Origin: Lachnospiraceae bacterium | GTDB lineage: Bacteria; Bacillota; Clostridia; Lachnospirales; Lachnospiraceae | DNA: 64,000 bases | Direction: 5' to 3' | NCBI GenBank assembly: GCA_910575835.1 | Contig: CAJTGB010000025.1 | Span: 1 to 64,000, forward strand | Shown here: positions 18,158-26,083 of the stretch, piece after piece | How positions within the stretch are numbered: position 1 is the first letter of the stretch | How the letters are laid out: each line of letters starts with the position of its first letter | The notes under the pieces: model-generated | Told to the model about the DNA's origin: nothing | The model's database searches: none | The model's input: the letters and a program-made list of their open reading frames with translations, nothing else | Position numbers and translations under genes: made by a program

Positions 18158-18239
18158 ATCCGTACATCTAAAAAAACACTCTTTTTTTTAGTTTTGTTGT
18201 TTTGTTTATTCCGTCAGATAAATGTTGTCTTATTTTTAG
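18158..18239 (-). promoter_or_regulatory. Bipartite motif upstream of iolE copy 2, shared with 26007-26083
   Basis: TGTTGTCTTATTTTTAG (18223-18239) and ATCCGTACAT (18158-18167) both occur exactly at 26067-26083 and 26007-26016, with nearly the same distance between the two parts (55 against 50 nt). Both copies lie 65-190 nt upstream of - strand starts: iolE copy 2 and the second GPH transporter. Direct GACAACA-like repeats inside suggest sites for the AraC-type response regulator at 18236-19882. Confidence 0.65.
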
Positions 18240-19882
18240 GTATGAACATTTTTTCTCCGGTAATCCACCGGGCTGCACCCGTTTATTTTCTTAAATGCCT
18301 TAGAAAAATAATGATAATCGTTGAACCCGGCTTCCCGCGCCACCTCCTTTATCTTGCCGTTCGTGCCCCTAAGCAATGCCCTGGCACATTCCATTCTCAG
18401 ATCCAGCAGATAAGACGAGAATCCGATTCCCAGCTCCTGCTTGAACAAAAAGCTTAAATACGCAGGATTCAGTTCCGCCGCTTTCGCAGCGTCCGATAGT
18501 CCGATCTGCTCTTTATAATGCGCGTGCAGATAATCCACTGCCCGTCGGACTGCCGCACCTGCATGCTCCGGCAGCGCCTTCCTTTTCTCCATGAATAACC
18601 GGATCCCGTAATCCTCGCACACTGACATAAGCTGTCCGATCCTGATAATTCCGGCGTACTCTTCCTGCGGCCGGTCCATCTTCAGCCGCTCATCCAGAGA
18701 TCTTATCCAGTGGAGAACCAGACGGGGATCTGTATGTTCCTTGCAGAATACTGCGGACACCTTCTCAAATCCGTCCTTCATATTCTCATACTGGCGGCAT
18801 TCGGCGTAATCCGCCGCATGCTCCAGGACCTCCTGCGCCTCACGGGGCAGTATCCTTCCGATCCCCGGACAATCTTCATAATACAGAATTCCCTCTTCTT
18901 CATAAAAGCTAAGCTTGACCGTCTCTCTGGCCTGCTGGTATGCCTGACGGATTCCTTCTTCTCCAAAACATATCCCGCTCACTCCCACGAAGAACGCATA
19001 CTCCTCGTCTTTGCAGCAGCGGAAACATGCCGTGGCAATGCCGGTCAGCCTTTGCTTCATCAGACTGTCCCTGTGCATTCCAGACATATCCAGGAAACAG
19101 CAGAAAACTCCCTCTCCCAGATACACGCTTTCCGCACGTTCCAATCCCGTCCCGGGCGAATCCCTCACGCATACGCCTGTCTCTCCAGGCGCCGCCCCGT
19201 CATAGATATCCTCGGCCCTGCGTTCCAGTTCTCTTGTAAGCTTCCGCAAGAACCTCTGCGCGTACTGCTCCAGCTCCAATTCACTGTATTGATACTTTAA
19301 TGTTCCCCAGGACGGGATAAACAGATTGATTACCGCACTGTTGACATATTTCGCACGGATACCCGCTTCTTTCCTTCTTTTCTCCCTCTCATCCGCGGTA
19401 AAGCTGCCGGCAAGAAGTCCGTTGAAGAAGTGATATTTCAGCGATTGCCTGCCCATCTCCATCAGCCGTCTGGTTTCATCATTTTCCCGGAACATCTCTT
19501 TCTTATCCTGAAGCTGCCTTGCCGTATGGACAAGCATCTCATACAGGCTGTCTTCATTCAGGGAATTCTTAAGCACATACTCGTCGGCCCCAAGTTTCAT
19601 GGCCTCTTTCACATATTCAAAATCATCATGACAGCTAAGTACGATAATATATACGGTATGATTGGTCTCCCGTATCCTTCTGATCAGTTCGATTCCATCC
19701 ATCAGCGGCATAGAGATATCCGTGATCACCACCTCCGGCCCTAGCTGCTCCACAGCAGTAAGCGCTTCCTCGCCGTCCCTTGCATCGGCTACGATCTGAT
19801 AACCCGCCCGCTCCCACGCATTAAGCTGCTTCAGATAGCTCCTCACCAGAAAATCATCATCCACAATCACAGTCCTGATCAT
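18236..19882 (-). CDS. Response regulator with AraC-type DNA-binding domain (YesN-like)
   Basis: A 548-residue protein starting at ATG 19882 behind GGGAGCAAGG. The receiver domain (residues 1-120) has MIRTVIVDDDFLVRS, the phosphoacceptor Asp in VVITDISMPLMDGIELI and the conserved Lys in YVLKNS. A long linker follows, then two AraC helix-turn-helix units (about 445-548): IGLSDAAKAAELNPAYLSFLF and IKEVAREAGFNDYHYFSKAFK. It is third in the binding protein-kinase-regulator operon and immediately precedes iolE copy 2, its probable target. Confidence 0.9.
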   Translation of the reverse strand: MIRTVIVDDDFLVRSYLKQLNAWERAGYQIVADARDGEEALTAVEQLGPEVVITDISMPLMDGIELIRRIRETNHTVYIIVLSCHDDFEYVKEAMKLGADEYVLKNSLNEDSLYEMLVHTARQLQDKKEMFRENDETRRLMEMGRQSLKYHFFNGLLAGSFTADEREKRRKEAGIRAKYVNSAVINLFIPSWGTLKYQYSELELEQYAQRFLRKLTRELERRAEDIYDGAAPGETGVCVRDSPGTGLERAESVYLGEGVFCCFLDMSGMHRDSLMKQRLTGIATACFRCCKDEEYAFFVGVSGICFGEEGIRQAYQQARETVKLSFYEEEGILYYEDCPGIGRILPREAQEVLEHAADYAECRQYENMKDGFEKVSAVFCKEHTDPRLVLHWIRSLDERLKMDRPQEEYAGIIRIGQLMSVCEDYGIRLFMEKRKALPEHAGAAVRRAVDYLHAHYKEQIGLSDAAKAAELNPAYLSFLFKQELGIGFSSYLLDLRMECARALLRGTNGKIKEVAREAGFNDYHYFSKAFKKINGCSPVDYRRKNVHT

Positions 19883-19908
19883 ATCCTTGCTCCCTTTCCC
19901 TTGGCACA

Positions 19909-21618
19909 TCACAATGCGTACCTGTCCTGCTCCCTGTATGCCGGAAGACACAGGCAGATCTTCGTTCCCGCTTCACTGCTCTCGCAGACGACTCTGCCGG
20001 CGCTGCCATAATACAGCTGCAGCCGTTCTTTCACATTCGCCACTCCGATTCCAGACAGTCCTCTCGCTTTCTTCTGCTTCTGCTGCAAAAGCTCTTCCAT
20101 CTGCTCCTTCGTCATGCCTCTGCCATTGTCCTGCACCCACAGCTGAAGCTGCCCTTTGTCCACATTTCCGCCGATCACGATCCTGTTCCTGCCTGCTCTC
20201 AGATCCAATCCGTGCAGGATCGCATTCTCTACAAGCGGCTGGAGCATCAGCCTTGGAAGGAAACACGGCAAAGCATCCTGCTGTATCTGATAATCCGCCT
20301 CGATCTCTTCTTCATAGCGCATACGCTGCAGATTCATGTAATTCTTTACAAAATGTATCTCCTCTGCAACAGTGACGAATTTCCCTTTCTTATTGATGCT
20401 TGCCTGAAGAAGCTCTATAAAGTCTTCGAGCAGCCCGCCGATCTCTGCCTCGCCCTTTAACAGCGCGGCGTATTTGACGGAATTCAATGTATTATACATA
20501 AAATGCGGAGTGATCTGATACTGCAGCGCTTCAAGCTCCGCGTCCTTTTTAAGCATTTCCTCCTGCACCAGCTGACCGATCAGGCTTTCAATATGGCCCA
20601 GAATATCGTTAAATTCTGCCGACAGGATACCGATCTCATCCTTCGTGGTCACTTCCACCCTGCGCTCCAGCTCACCGCCGCTCACCAGGCTCATTGTCTC
20701 CGTCAGTCTCCTAAGCGGCTGATACATAGCCTTCGTGATCAAAACCATCAGAACCGCTGCACTGCCAAGGACCGCCAGGAGGATCGCCGCCAGGTAAAAA
20801 CGCATCTCCCCTAAGTCGGCCAGCACTTCCTTCTTCTCTGTCTCCATCTGAAAAGAATATCCCAGGAAATCCGTCCGGTACCGCACACAGATCATATCCT
20901 GCTCTGCTGCCGCTTCCTGCCCGGCGTCATAAGGCCGCCCCGCATCCTCCAGCGTCTTTGCAGACACGATCCTGCCGTCCTCATCAAGGAGCACTGCCCT
21001 TGAACTTCTCCCGTCTTCCAGCTTATCAAGATAATTATAATACAAGGTCCGTTCCTTCAGGCAGCTCATAACATAAGCACAGACCTCACCGTTATCCGCT
21101 TCTACCGGACTTACGAACACCAGGATGTGATCCTGCTTTTGCAGCGGGTCCCCGATCAGCGCCGGCGTAAGGGAAGTCATACCCGTCTTCCTGATCTCTT
21201 CGATCTTATCCTCTGATATCCCCTTTTGGTATACCGGATACTCCAGTGATGTCACGATCATCTGCTTCCTTGGAATCACCAAGCATACAGAAGCCGCCTC
21301 ACTGTTCCTGTCGGAATAGCTCCGAAGCATTCCGGCAAGGTTCGTCAGACATTCTTCCTTTCCGCCTGACAGATACTCTTCTGCTTCCGACAGAATCTCC
21401 TCATCACAGGATGCCTGCACCGTAAGGAAATAGATCTCTTTCAGAGATTCATCCAGTGCGTCTCCCATCTGACGTACTCTGCCGTAGAGATTCTCCACAT
21501 AATCCTCTTCTATCATCCCGGCAGATCTCTGATAGAACATCACAGTGATCAGAACCACTGCACACCCCGTCACTGCAAGCATCACCAGGATCATCTTGCT
21601 TCTCATACTGCGGAACAT
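19909..21618 (-). CDS. Sensor histidine kinase, YesM/LytS-like (HAMP, His_kinase, HATPase)
   Basis: A 569-residue membrane kinase. TM1 (residues 10-28, ILVMLAVTGCAVVLITVMFY), an extracellular sensor region to about residue 275, TM2 (FYLAAILLAVLGSAAVLMVL) and a HAMP segment are followed by the His_kinase motif ALQYQITPHFMYNTLNSVKY (phosphoacceptor His) and the ATPase motifs QPLVENAILHG and DNGRGMTKEQ. It probably senses sugar through the lipoprotein encoded just upstream and phosphorylates the regulator encoded 26 nt downstream. Confidence 0.9.
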   Translation of the reverse strand: MFRSMRSKMILVMLAVTGCAVVLITVMFYQRSAGMIEEDYVENLYGRVRQMGDALDESLKEIYFLTVQASCDEEILSEAEEYLSGGKEECLTNLAGMLRSYSDRNSEAASVCLVIPRKQMIVTSLEYPVYQKGISEDKIEEIRKTGMTSLTPALIGDPLQKQDHILVFVSPVEADNGEVCAYVMSCLKERTLYYNYLDKLEDGRSSRAVLLDEDGRIVSAKTLEDAGRPYDAGQEAAAEQDMICVRYRTDFLGYSFQMETEKKEVLADLGEMRFYLAAILLAVLGSAAVLMVLITKAMYQPLRRLTETMSLVSGGELERRVEVTTKDEIGILSAEFNDILGHIESLIGQLVQEEMLKKDAELEALQYQITPHFMYNTLNSVKYAALLKGEAEIGGLLEDFIELLQASINKKGKFVTVAEEIHFVKNYMNLQRMRYEEEIEADYQIQQDALPCFLPRLMLQPLVENAILHGLDLRAGRNRIVIGGNVDKGQLQLWVQDNGRGMTKEQMEELLQQKQKKARGLSGIGVANVKERLQLYYGSAGRVVCESSEAGTKICLCLPAYREQDRYAL

Positions 21619-21649
21619 ACTCTGTCTCCTAAGCCGGCATCACATGCGG

Positions 21650-22594
21650 CTACTCCCACTCGTCTATATTATCCTTCGTTAAAATATCCGCTTCCAATAT
21701 CCGGTCCTCCAGCACAGAGCTGTCGTTCCCTCTGTTCTCTGCAATGAACCGGACCGTCTCATATCCGATATCATATCCTGACTGGGCCGCCAGTGCGGCG
21801 AGTTCGCCGTTCTCAACCGCGGTCAGGGCATCCTGCTGGGCATCCACCGTCATGACCGCTACCTGCGATTCTCCCAGATATTGCCGGATCCCCAGAGCCG
21901 TGACTCCGCTTGTTGCAAATATACCGTCAATATCCGAATATTCTGAGAATATCCTTGATATCTCCTCATCTGAGATCAGAAGATTCGCATACCCGCTCTC
22001 GACAAACACGATCTCTATATCTGTATTCTCTTCTATATATGATCGAATACCCTCCATACGCTCAGAATGCGCCGTCTGCCTTAAGTCTCCCGTAACGATT
22101 CCCACTTTTCCGCGATTCAAAAGCCTCGCCGCCATATTTGCGGCAAGTTCTTCTCCCGCTTTCCGGTTATCAATTCCTATGTACGGAATTCCCTCTGCCA
22201 GGATCTTCGTATCATATGCAACGATTCTTATCCCCGCCTCTTCTGCTTCCGCCAGATACGGAGCATCATAAGAAGAGATCGGAGAGATCGCTAATGCGTC
22301 CACATCCTGTCTGATCAAATCATGGATCATCTTCTTCTGCATCCTGTCGTTAGACTCCGAATCAGGAGAAATAATCTTGACAGACACGCCGTAATCCTTG
22401 CCCGCCTTCTCCATGCCTGAGCATACGGACATCCAGTATTCACTGTTCCTTGATTTCGTGACAACACCGATCGTATACGGCTTCTCGTCGGACTTTGTTT
22501 TCTCATTGCGTGCACATCCAGTTACCGCACAGACTCCCAGCATAATTGCCGCTGCGAATCTTACTGCTCTGCTGTTCCGGTCAAAGCTTCCCAT
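21650..22594 (-). CDS. Periplasmic-binding-protein-like sugar-binding lipoprotein
   Basis: A 314-residue protein with a lipoprotein signal (AAAIMLGVCAVTGC, lipidation Cys near residue 27) and a Peripla_BP_4 fold: YTIGVVTKSRNSEYWMSVCSGME, DALAISPISS, YIGIDNRKAGEELAANMA, GIFATSGVTALGIRQYL. There are no ABC transporter genes next to it. Its partner is the histidine kinase 31 nt downstream, so it is likely a sensory ligand-binding component like those in binding protein/LytS three-component systems. An inositol-type ligand is inferred from the target genes. Confidence 0.85.
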   Translation of the reverse strand: MGSFDRNSRAVRFAAAIMLGVCAVTGCARNEKTKSDEKPYTIGVVTKSRNSEYWMSVCSGMEKAGKDYGVSVKIISPDSESNDRMQKKMIHDLIRQDVDALAISPISSYDAPYLAEAEEAGIRIVAYDTKILAEGIPYIGIDNRKAGEELAANMAARLLNRGKVGIVTGDLRQTAHSERMEGIRSYIEENTDIEIVFVESGYANLLISDEEISRIFSEYSDIDGIFATSGVTALGIRQYLGESQVAVMTVDAQQDALTAVENGELAALAAQSGYDIGYETVRFIAENRGNDSSVLEDRILEADILTKDNIDEWE

Positions 22595-22723
22595 CTCGCT
22601 GCCCCTCTGTCGGTTTTCCCCTGTATACAGGCTGTTCTTCTTAATTTCTACACACTTTCTCTATACCATAATATACAAAATATATGCCTGCGTGTCAACA
22701 CATAATTTGTAGTATTTTACATA

Positions 22724-22750
22724 AAAAGCACGCAATTTTTGCGTGCTTTT
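22724..22750. repeat. Perfect GCGTGC hairpin between divergent genes
   Basis: Arms AAAAGCACGCAA (22724-22735) and TTGCGTGCTTTT (22739-22750) with a 3-nt loop, T-rich on both strands. It could work as a bidirectional terminator. A near-identical hairpin lies at 38202-38227. The remainder of 22595-22867 holds the two divergent promoter regions and no gene. Confidence 0.6.
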
Positions 22751-22867
22751 ATAATTCTGCAGACGTTCTTCATTTGTCTGCCGTCCAAAGAGCCAATTAC
22801 TCCCGATTTCAATTGCCTTCTCTTTCCTGACTGTGCTATACTGAATTCACTATGGAGGATATTTTAA

Positions 22868-24445
22868 ATGGGAATTTATTTAAATCCGGGGAACGACGGC
22901 TTTTTAGAATCCATCCGTTCCCGAATCTATGTAGACAAAACCGGACTGGCAGCATGTACGAATGAGCTGATCAATACAGAAGAAAAATATATCTGTATCA
23001 GCAGACCGCGGCGTTTCGGAAAATCCATGGCGCTTAAGATGCTCGCCGCTTACTACAGCCTTGGATGCGATTCCAGGGAACTATTCAAGGGAAAGGTTTT
23101 GGAGAATGCTGACAGCTTTACAGAGCATCTGAACAAGTATGATGTGATTTTTCTGAATATACAACAGTTTTTGATCGGTGCAAAAGACCAAAGCGTAACC
23201 GATTATCTGGAACAAGAAGTTCTCGAAGAGCTCCTGACAGAATACGGCGGATACCTGACAAGACAGGATAAGGGGCTTGCCGATACATTAAAAAGAATCT
23301 ACGCAAAAACAGGTAAAAAGTTCATTTTCCTGATTGACGAGTGGGATTGTGTCATCCGCGAAAGACAAAAAGAAGAAGGGCTGCAGAAGCAATATCTTGA
23401 TTTCCTGCGGGGGCTTTTGAAGGATCAGCCTTATGTTGCGCTGACCTATATGACAGGTATCCTGCCGGTAAAAAAATATGGGGAACATTCTGCCTTAAAT
23501 ATGTTCTGGGAATATTCGATGTCAGGTCAGGATATCTTTGAAGAGTACACCGGATTTACTGAGAAAGAAGTACAAAAACTGTGTAAACAGTTTGATATGG
23601 ATTTCCCGGAGACGAGTCACTGGTACGACGGTTACAGATTCAGCAAATATCACCATATTTATAACCCGAGATCTGTTGTCGCAGCAATGCAGACTCACAG
23701 ATTTTCCAATTACTGGACTTCGACGGAGACCTATGAAGCGCTGAAGGTTTATATGGATATGAACTTCGACGGACTCCGTTCAGACATCGTAAAAATGCTC
23801 GGCGGTGAACATGTCAGGGTAAACACCCTAAGCTTTCAGAACGATATGCGGACATTGAAGACCCGGGACGACGTACTGACGCTGTTGATCCATCTCGGTT
23901 ATCTCGGCTATGATCAGGAGAGAAAAGAGACCTTTATTCCTAACAGAGAAATTGCCGGAGAATTTGAAAATGCAATGAGCGTCGGCGGTTGGGCCGAGGT
24001 TATGCGCGTTCTTAATTCCTCCGAAAGACTTCTTGCGGCAACGCTTAACGGAGATGAAAGCTGCGTTTCCGAAGGGCTTGACAAAGCGCATACAGAAGTG
24101 GCTTCCATCCTGACCTACAATGATGAAAATTCTCTTGCCTGTGCCATAAGCCTTGCCTATTACAGCGCAAGAAAGGATTATCTGATGATACGTGAACTGC
24201 CGTCAGGACACGGCTTTGCGGATATTGTACTCTTACCGCTGCCTGCAAAAACAGAAAAGCCCGCACTTGTAATAGAACTGAAGTACGACAAGTCTGCAAA
24301 TGCAGCAATACAGCAGATAAAGGACAGGCATTATACTCAGTCTCTTGTGAATTATACCGGCGATATCCTGCTTGTCGGTGTAAATTATGACAAGGAATGT
24401 ACGAATAAGCCTCATAGCTGCCAAATAGAAAGATTGAAGCTCTGA
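22868..24445 (+). CDS. AAA-ATPase-like protein with C-terminal PD-(D/E)XK domain (DUF1703 type)
   Basis: A 525-residue protein. Residues 1-220 are the AAA-ATPase-like region: YVDKTGLAACTNEL, the P-loop SRPRRFGKSMALKML and the Walker B-like FIFLIDEWDCVI. The C-terminal 120 residues hold the nuclease-like motif HGFADIVLLP...PALVIELKYDKSANAAIQQI (D-ExK). Such proteins are numerous in Lachnospiraceae and Bacteroidetes. Their function is not established; a defence or toxin role has been suggested from the nuclease fold. It is a single gene convergent with the GPH transporter. A paralogue is at 29935-31641. Confidence 0.85.
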   Translation: MGIYLNPGNDGFLESIRSRIYVDKTGLAACTNELINTEEKYICISRPRRFGKSMALKMLAAYYSLGCDSRELFKGKVLENADSFTEHLNKYDVIFLNIQQFLIGAKDQSVTDYLEQEVLEELLTEYGGYLTRQDKGLADTLKRIYAKTGKKFIFLIDEWDCVIRERQKEEGLQKQYLDFLRGLLKDQPYVALTYMTGILPVKKYGEHSALNMFWEYSMSGQDIFEEYTGFTEKEVQKLCKQFDMDFPETSHWYDGYRFSKYHHIYNPRSVVAAMQTHRFSNYWTSTETYEALKVYMDMNFDGLRSDIVKMLGGEHVRVNTLSFQNDMRTLKTRDDVLTLLIHLGYLGYDQERKETFIPNREIAGEFENAMSVGGWAEVMRVLNSSERLLAATLNGDESCVSEGLDKAHTEVASILTYNDENSLACAISLAYYSARKDYLMIRELPSGHGFADIVLLPLPAKTEKPALVIELKYDKSANAAIQQIKDRHYTQSLVNYTGDILLVGVNYDKECTNKPHSCQIERLKL

Positions 24446-24449
24446 TACA

Positions 24450-24500
24450 CCTATTGGTTAGGAGGCTGCCCAACTAATGAGCAGCCTCCTAACCGATAGG
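24450..24500. terminator. Bidirectional terminator between convergent genes
   Basis: A 20-bp stem with one mismatch, arms 24450-24469 and 24481-24500 (core GGTTAGGAGGCTGC), loop of 11 nt. It lies between the convergent stops at 24445 (+) and 24516 (-). Very stable, although not followed by a strong T tract. Confidence 0.75.
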
Positions 24501-24515
24501 GCTATCTAATCCGTG

Positions 24516-25898
24516 TTACAATTCTCCTCTTGCTTCTCTTGCCATCAGTTCCTCCATAACGGACGAATATTTCTTATCAAGCTTATACAATGCCAATGTG
24601 ATCACCGCGGCCCCGGCCACAATAACCGGACCGAACTTGTAGATCGTAACAATACAGTTCAGGGCAGATTCCGGCTGTACAGCACTTCCTTCAGACGAAC
24701 TGATATAACCTGCCGCAGAGAGCATCCCTGTCATAATCGCCGATGCCAGTCCCGCACCGACCTTCGTTCCGATAGAACCGCCCGCGAAGATCAGGCTTTC
24801 CTGGCGAATATGCGTCTTCCACTGACCGAACTCAACTACATCCCCGATCATTCCGAATACCGCAGCGTTCAAAGGCGCCAGACCGATCGCGCGGAGCACG
24901 CAGCTTCCCACCATCCAGGTAAAATCATACGGATTCAGGAAGAATATCAACTGGCCGGCCAGTGCGATCACTGCTCCCGCAAACGCCGCATTCCGCTTGC
25001 CGTACTTCTTGATCAGCGGTGCGCATAAGAAGATACACACAACCAATACCAGCGTCTCTGTCAGATACAGCGCACTGTACATCCAGGTATCGTTATGGAA
25101 TATGTATTTGCAATAATAAGGAAGAATCGTTCCCGATATACCAAAAGATACGCTCTGCAGCATCCACAGCACAAGAACCGCCCAGAAATACTGGTTAGAT
25201 ACCAGAGCCTTCAATCCCTTTCCGGCGGAAACCTTCTGTGCTTCTTTCTTCGCAGCGATCACTACGGTCTCTTTGCATTCCAGGAAGCAGATCACCAGAA
25301 GAATCAACGCGATCACGGCCCACACTGCCATTGTCTTCACCCATGCAGCCTGATCATCCCCGAAAAATTTTACCAGAGGAAGTGTAAAAGTTACTGCCAT
25401 AATTCTTCCCAGCGGAGACAGCCCCATCCTGACAACGCTCAGCATATCTCTTTCTGCTGAAATACGTGTCATCATTGCAGAAAGGCTTCCGTAAGGAAGA
25501 TTGACTGCCGTATAGCACACTGTCGTACAGAAGTTATAGGTCACAAATATATAGACAGCCTGCACCATGGCAGTTGAATGCGGCACGGTAAATAACAGGA
25601 CGGCTGACAGTGCATACGGTACGCTCATCCACAGGATCCAGGGTCTTGATTTGCCCCATTTTGAATTCGTACGCTCCACGATCATTCCCATGACCAGATC
25701 TGAAACTCCGTCAAACAGACGCGAGATCAGCATGACCATTCCGATCGTCGCCGGATTGATTCCCACATAATCTGTATAAAAAAGTGTAAGCAATGTTCCG
25801 ACCATTCCGAATATTACATTACATGCCACATCTCCGCCCGCATAAGAGACCCTCGTTCTCCAACCGAGCCTGTTTCCTTCCATAGAATTATCCTTCAT
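24516..25898 (-). CDS. GPH-family sugar:cation symporter (MelB type), stand-alone
   Basis: A 460-residue, 12-helix transporter. VSYAGGDVACNVIFGMVGTLLTLFYTDYVG at the N-terminus and MLISRLFDGVSDLVMGMIVERT with the conserved Asp residues mark the GPH family, which couples sugar uptake to Na+ or H+. It resembles the transporter half of the fusion at 6827-8935 but has no kinase-like tail and ends with KLDKKYSSVMEEL. The promoter shares a bipartite motif with iolE copy 2, so it probably belongs to the same sugar-sensing regulon. Confidence 0.9.
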   Translation of the reverse strand: MKDNSMEGNRLGWRTRVSYAGGDVACNVIFGMVGTLLTLFYTDYVGINPATIGMVMLISRLFDGVSDLVMGMIVERTNSKWGKSRPWILWMSVPYALSAVLLFTVPHSTAMVQAVYIFVTYNFCTTVCYTAVNLPYGSLSAMMTRISAERDMLSVVRMGLSPLGRIMAVTFTLPLVKFFGDDQAAWVKTMAVWAVIALILLVICFLECKETVVIAAKKEAQKVSAGKGLKALVSNQYFWAVLVLWMLQSVSFGISGTILPYYCKYIFHNDTWMYSALYLTETLVLVVCIFLCAPLIKKYGKRNAAFAGAVIALAGQLIFFLNPYDFTWMVGSCVLRAIGLAPLNAAVFGMIGDVVEFGQWKTHIRQESLIFAGGSIGTKVGAGLASAIMTGMLSAAGYISSSEGSAVQPESALNCIVTIYKFGPVIVAGAAVITLALYKLDKKYSSVMEELMAREARGEL

Positions 25899-26006
25899 CT
25901 TTGTCTCCTCCCTTTCTTAGCTCCGGCTCTTGCCGGTACAAGTGCGGTCACTTGCTGTTCTGTTCTTATCTTAAGATTAGGATATCAGACATTCTATGGT
26001 ATCAGA

Positions 26007-26083
26007 ATCCGTACATTTTTTAGATTTCTTAGTATTTTACAAGTTGTCATGAATTTGACAATATTTTGTTGTCTTATTTTTAG
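26007..26083 (-). promoter_or_regulatory. Bipartite motif upstream of the second GPH transporter
   Basis: TGTTGTCTTATTTTTAG (26067-26083) and ATCCGTACAT (26007-26016) match 18223-18239 and 18158-18167 exactly. A related GACAAC repeat lies in between, about 25 nt from the first. This is a candidate site set for the response regulator at 18236-19882. Confidence 0.65.
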
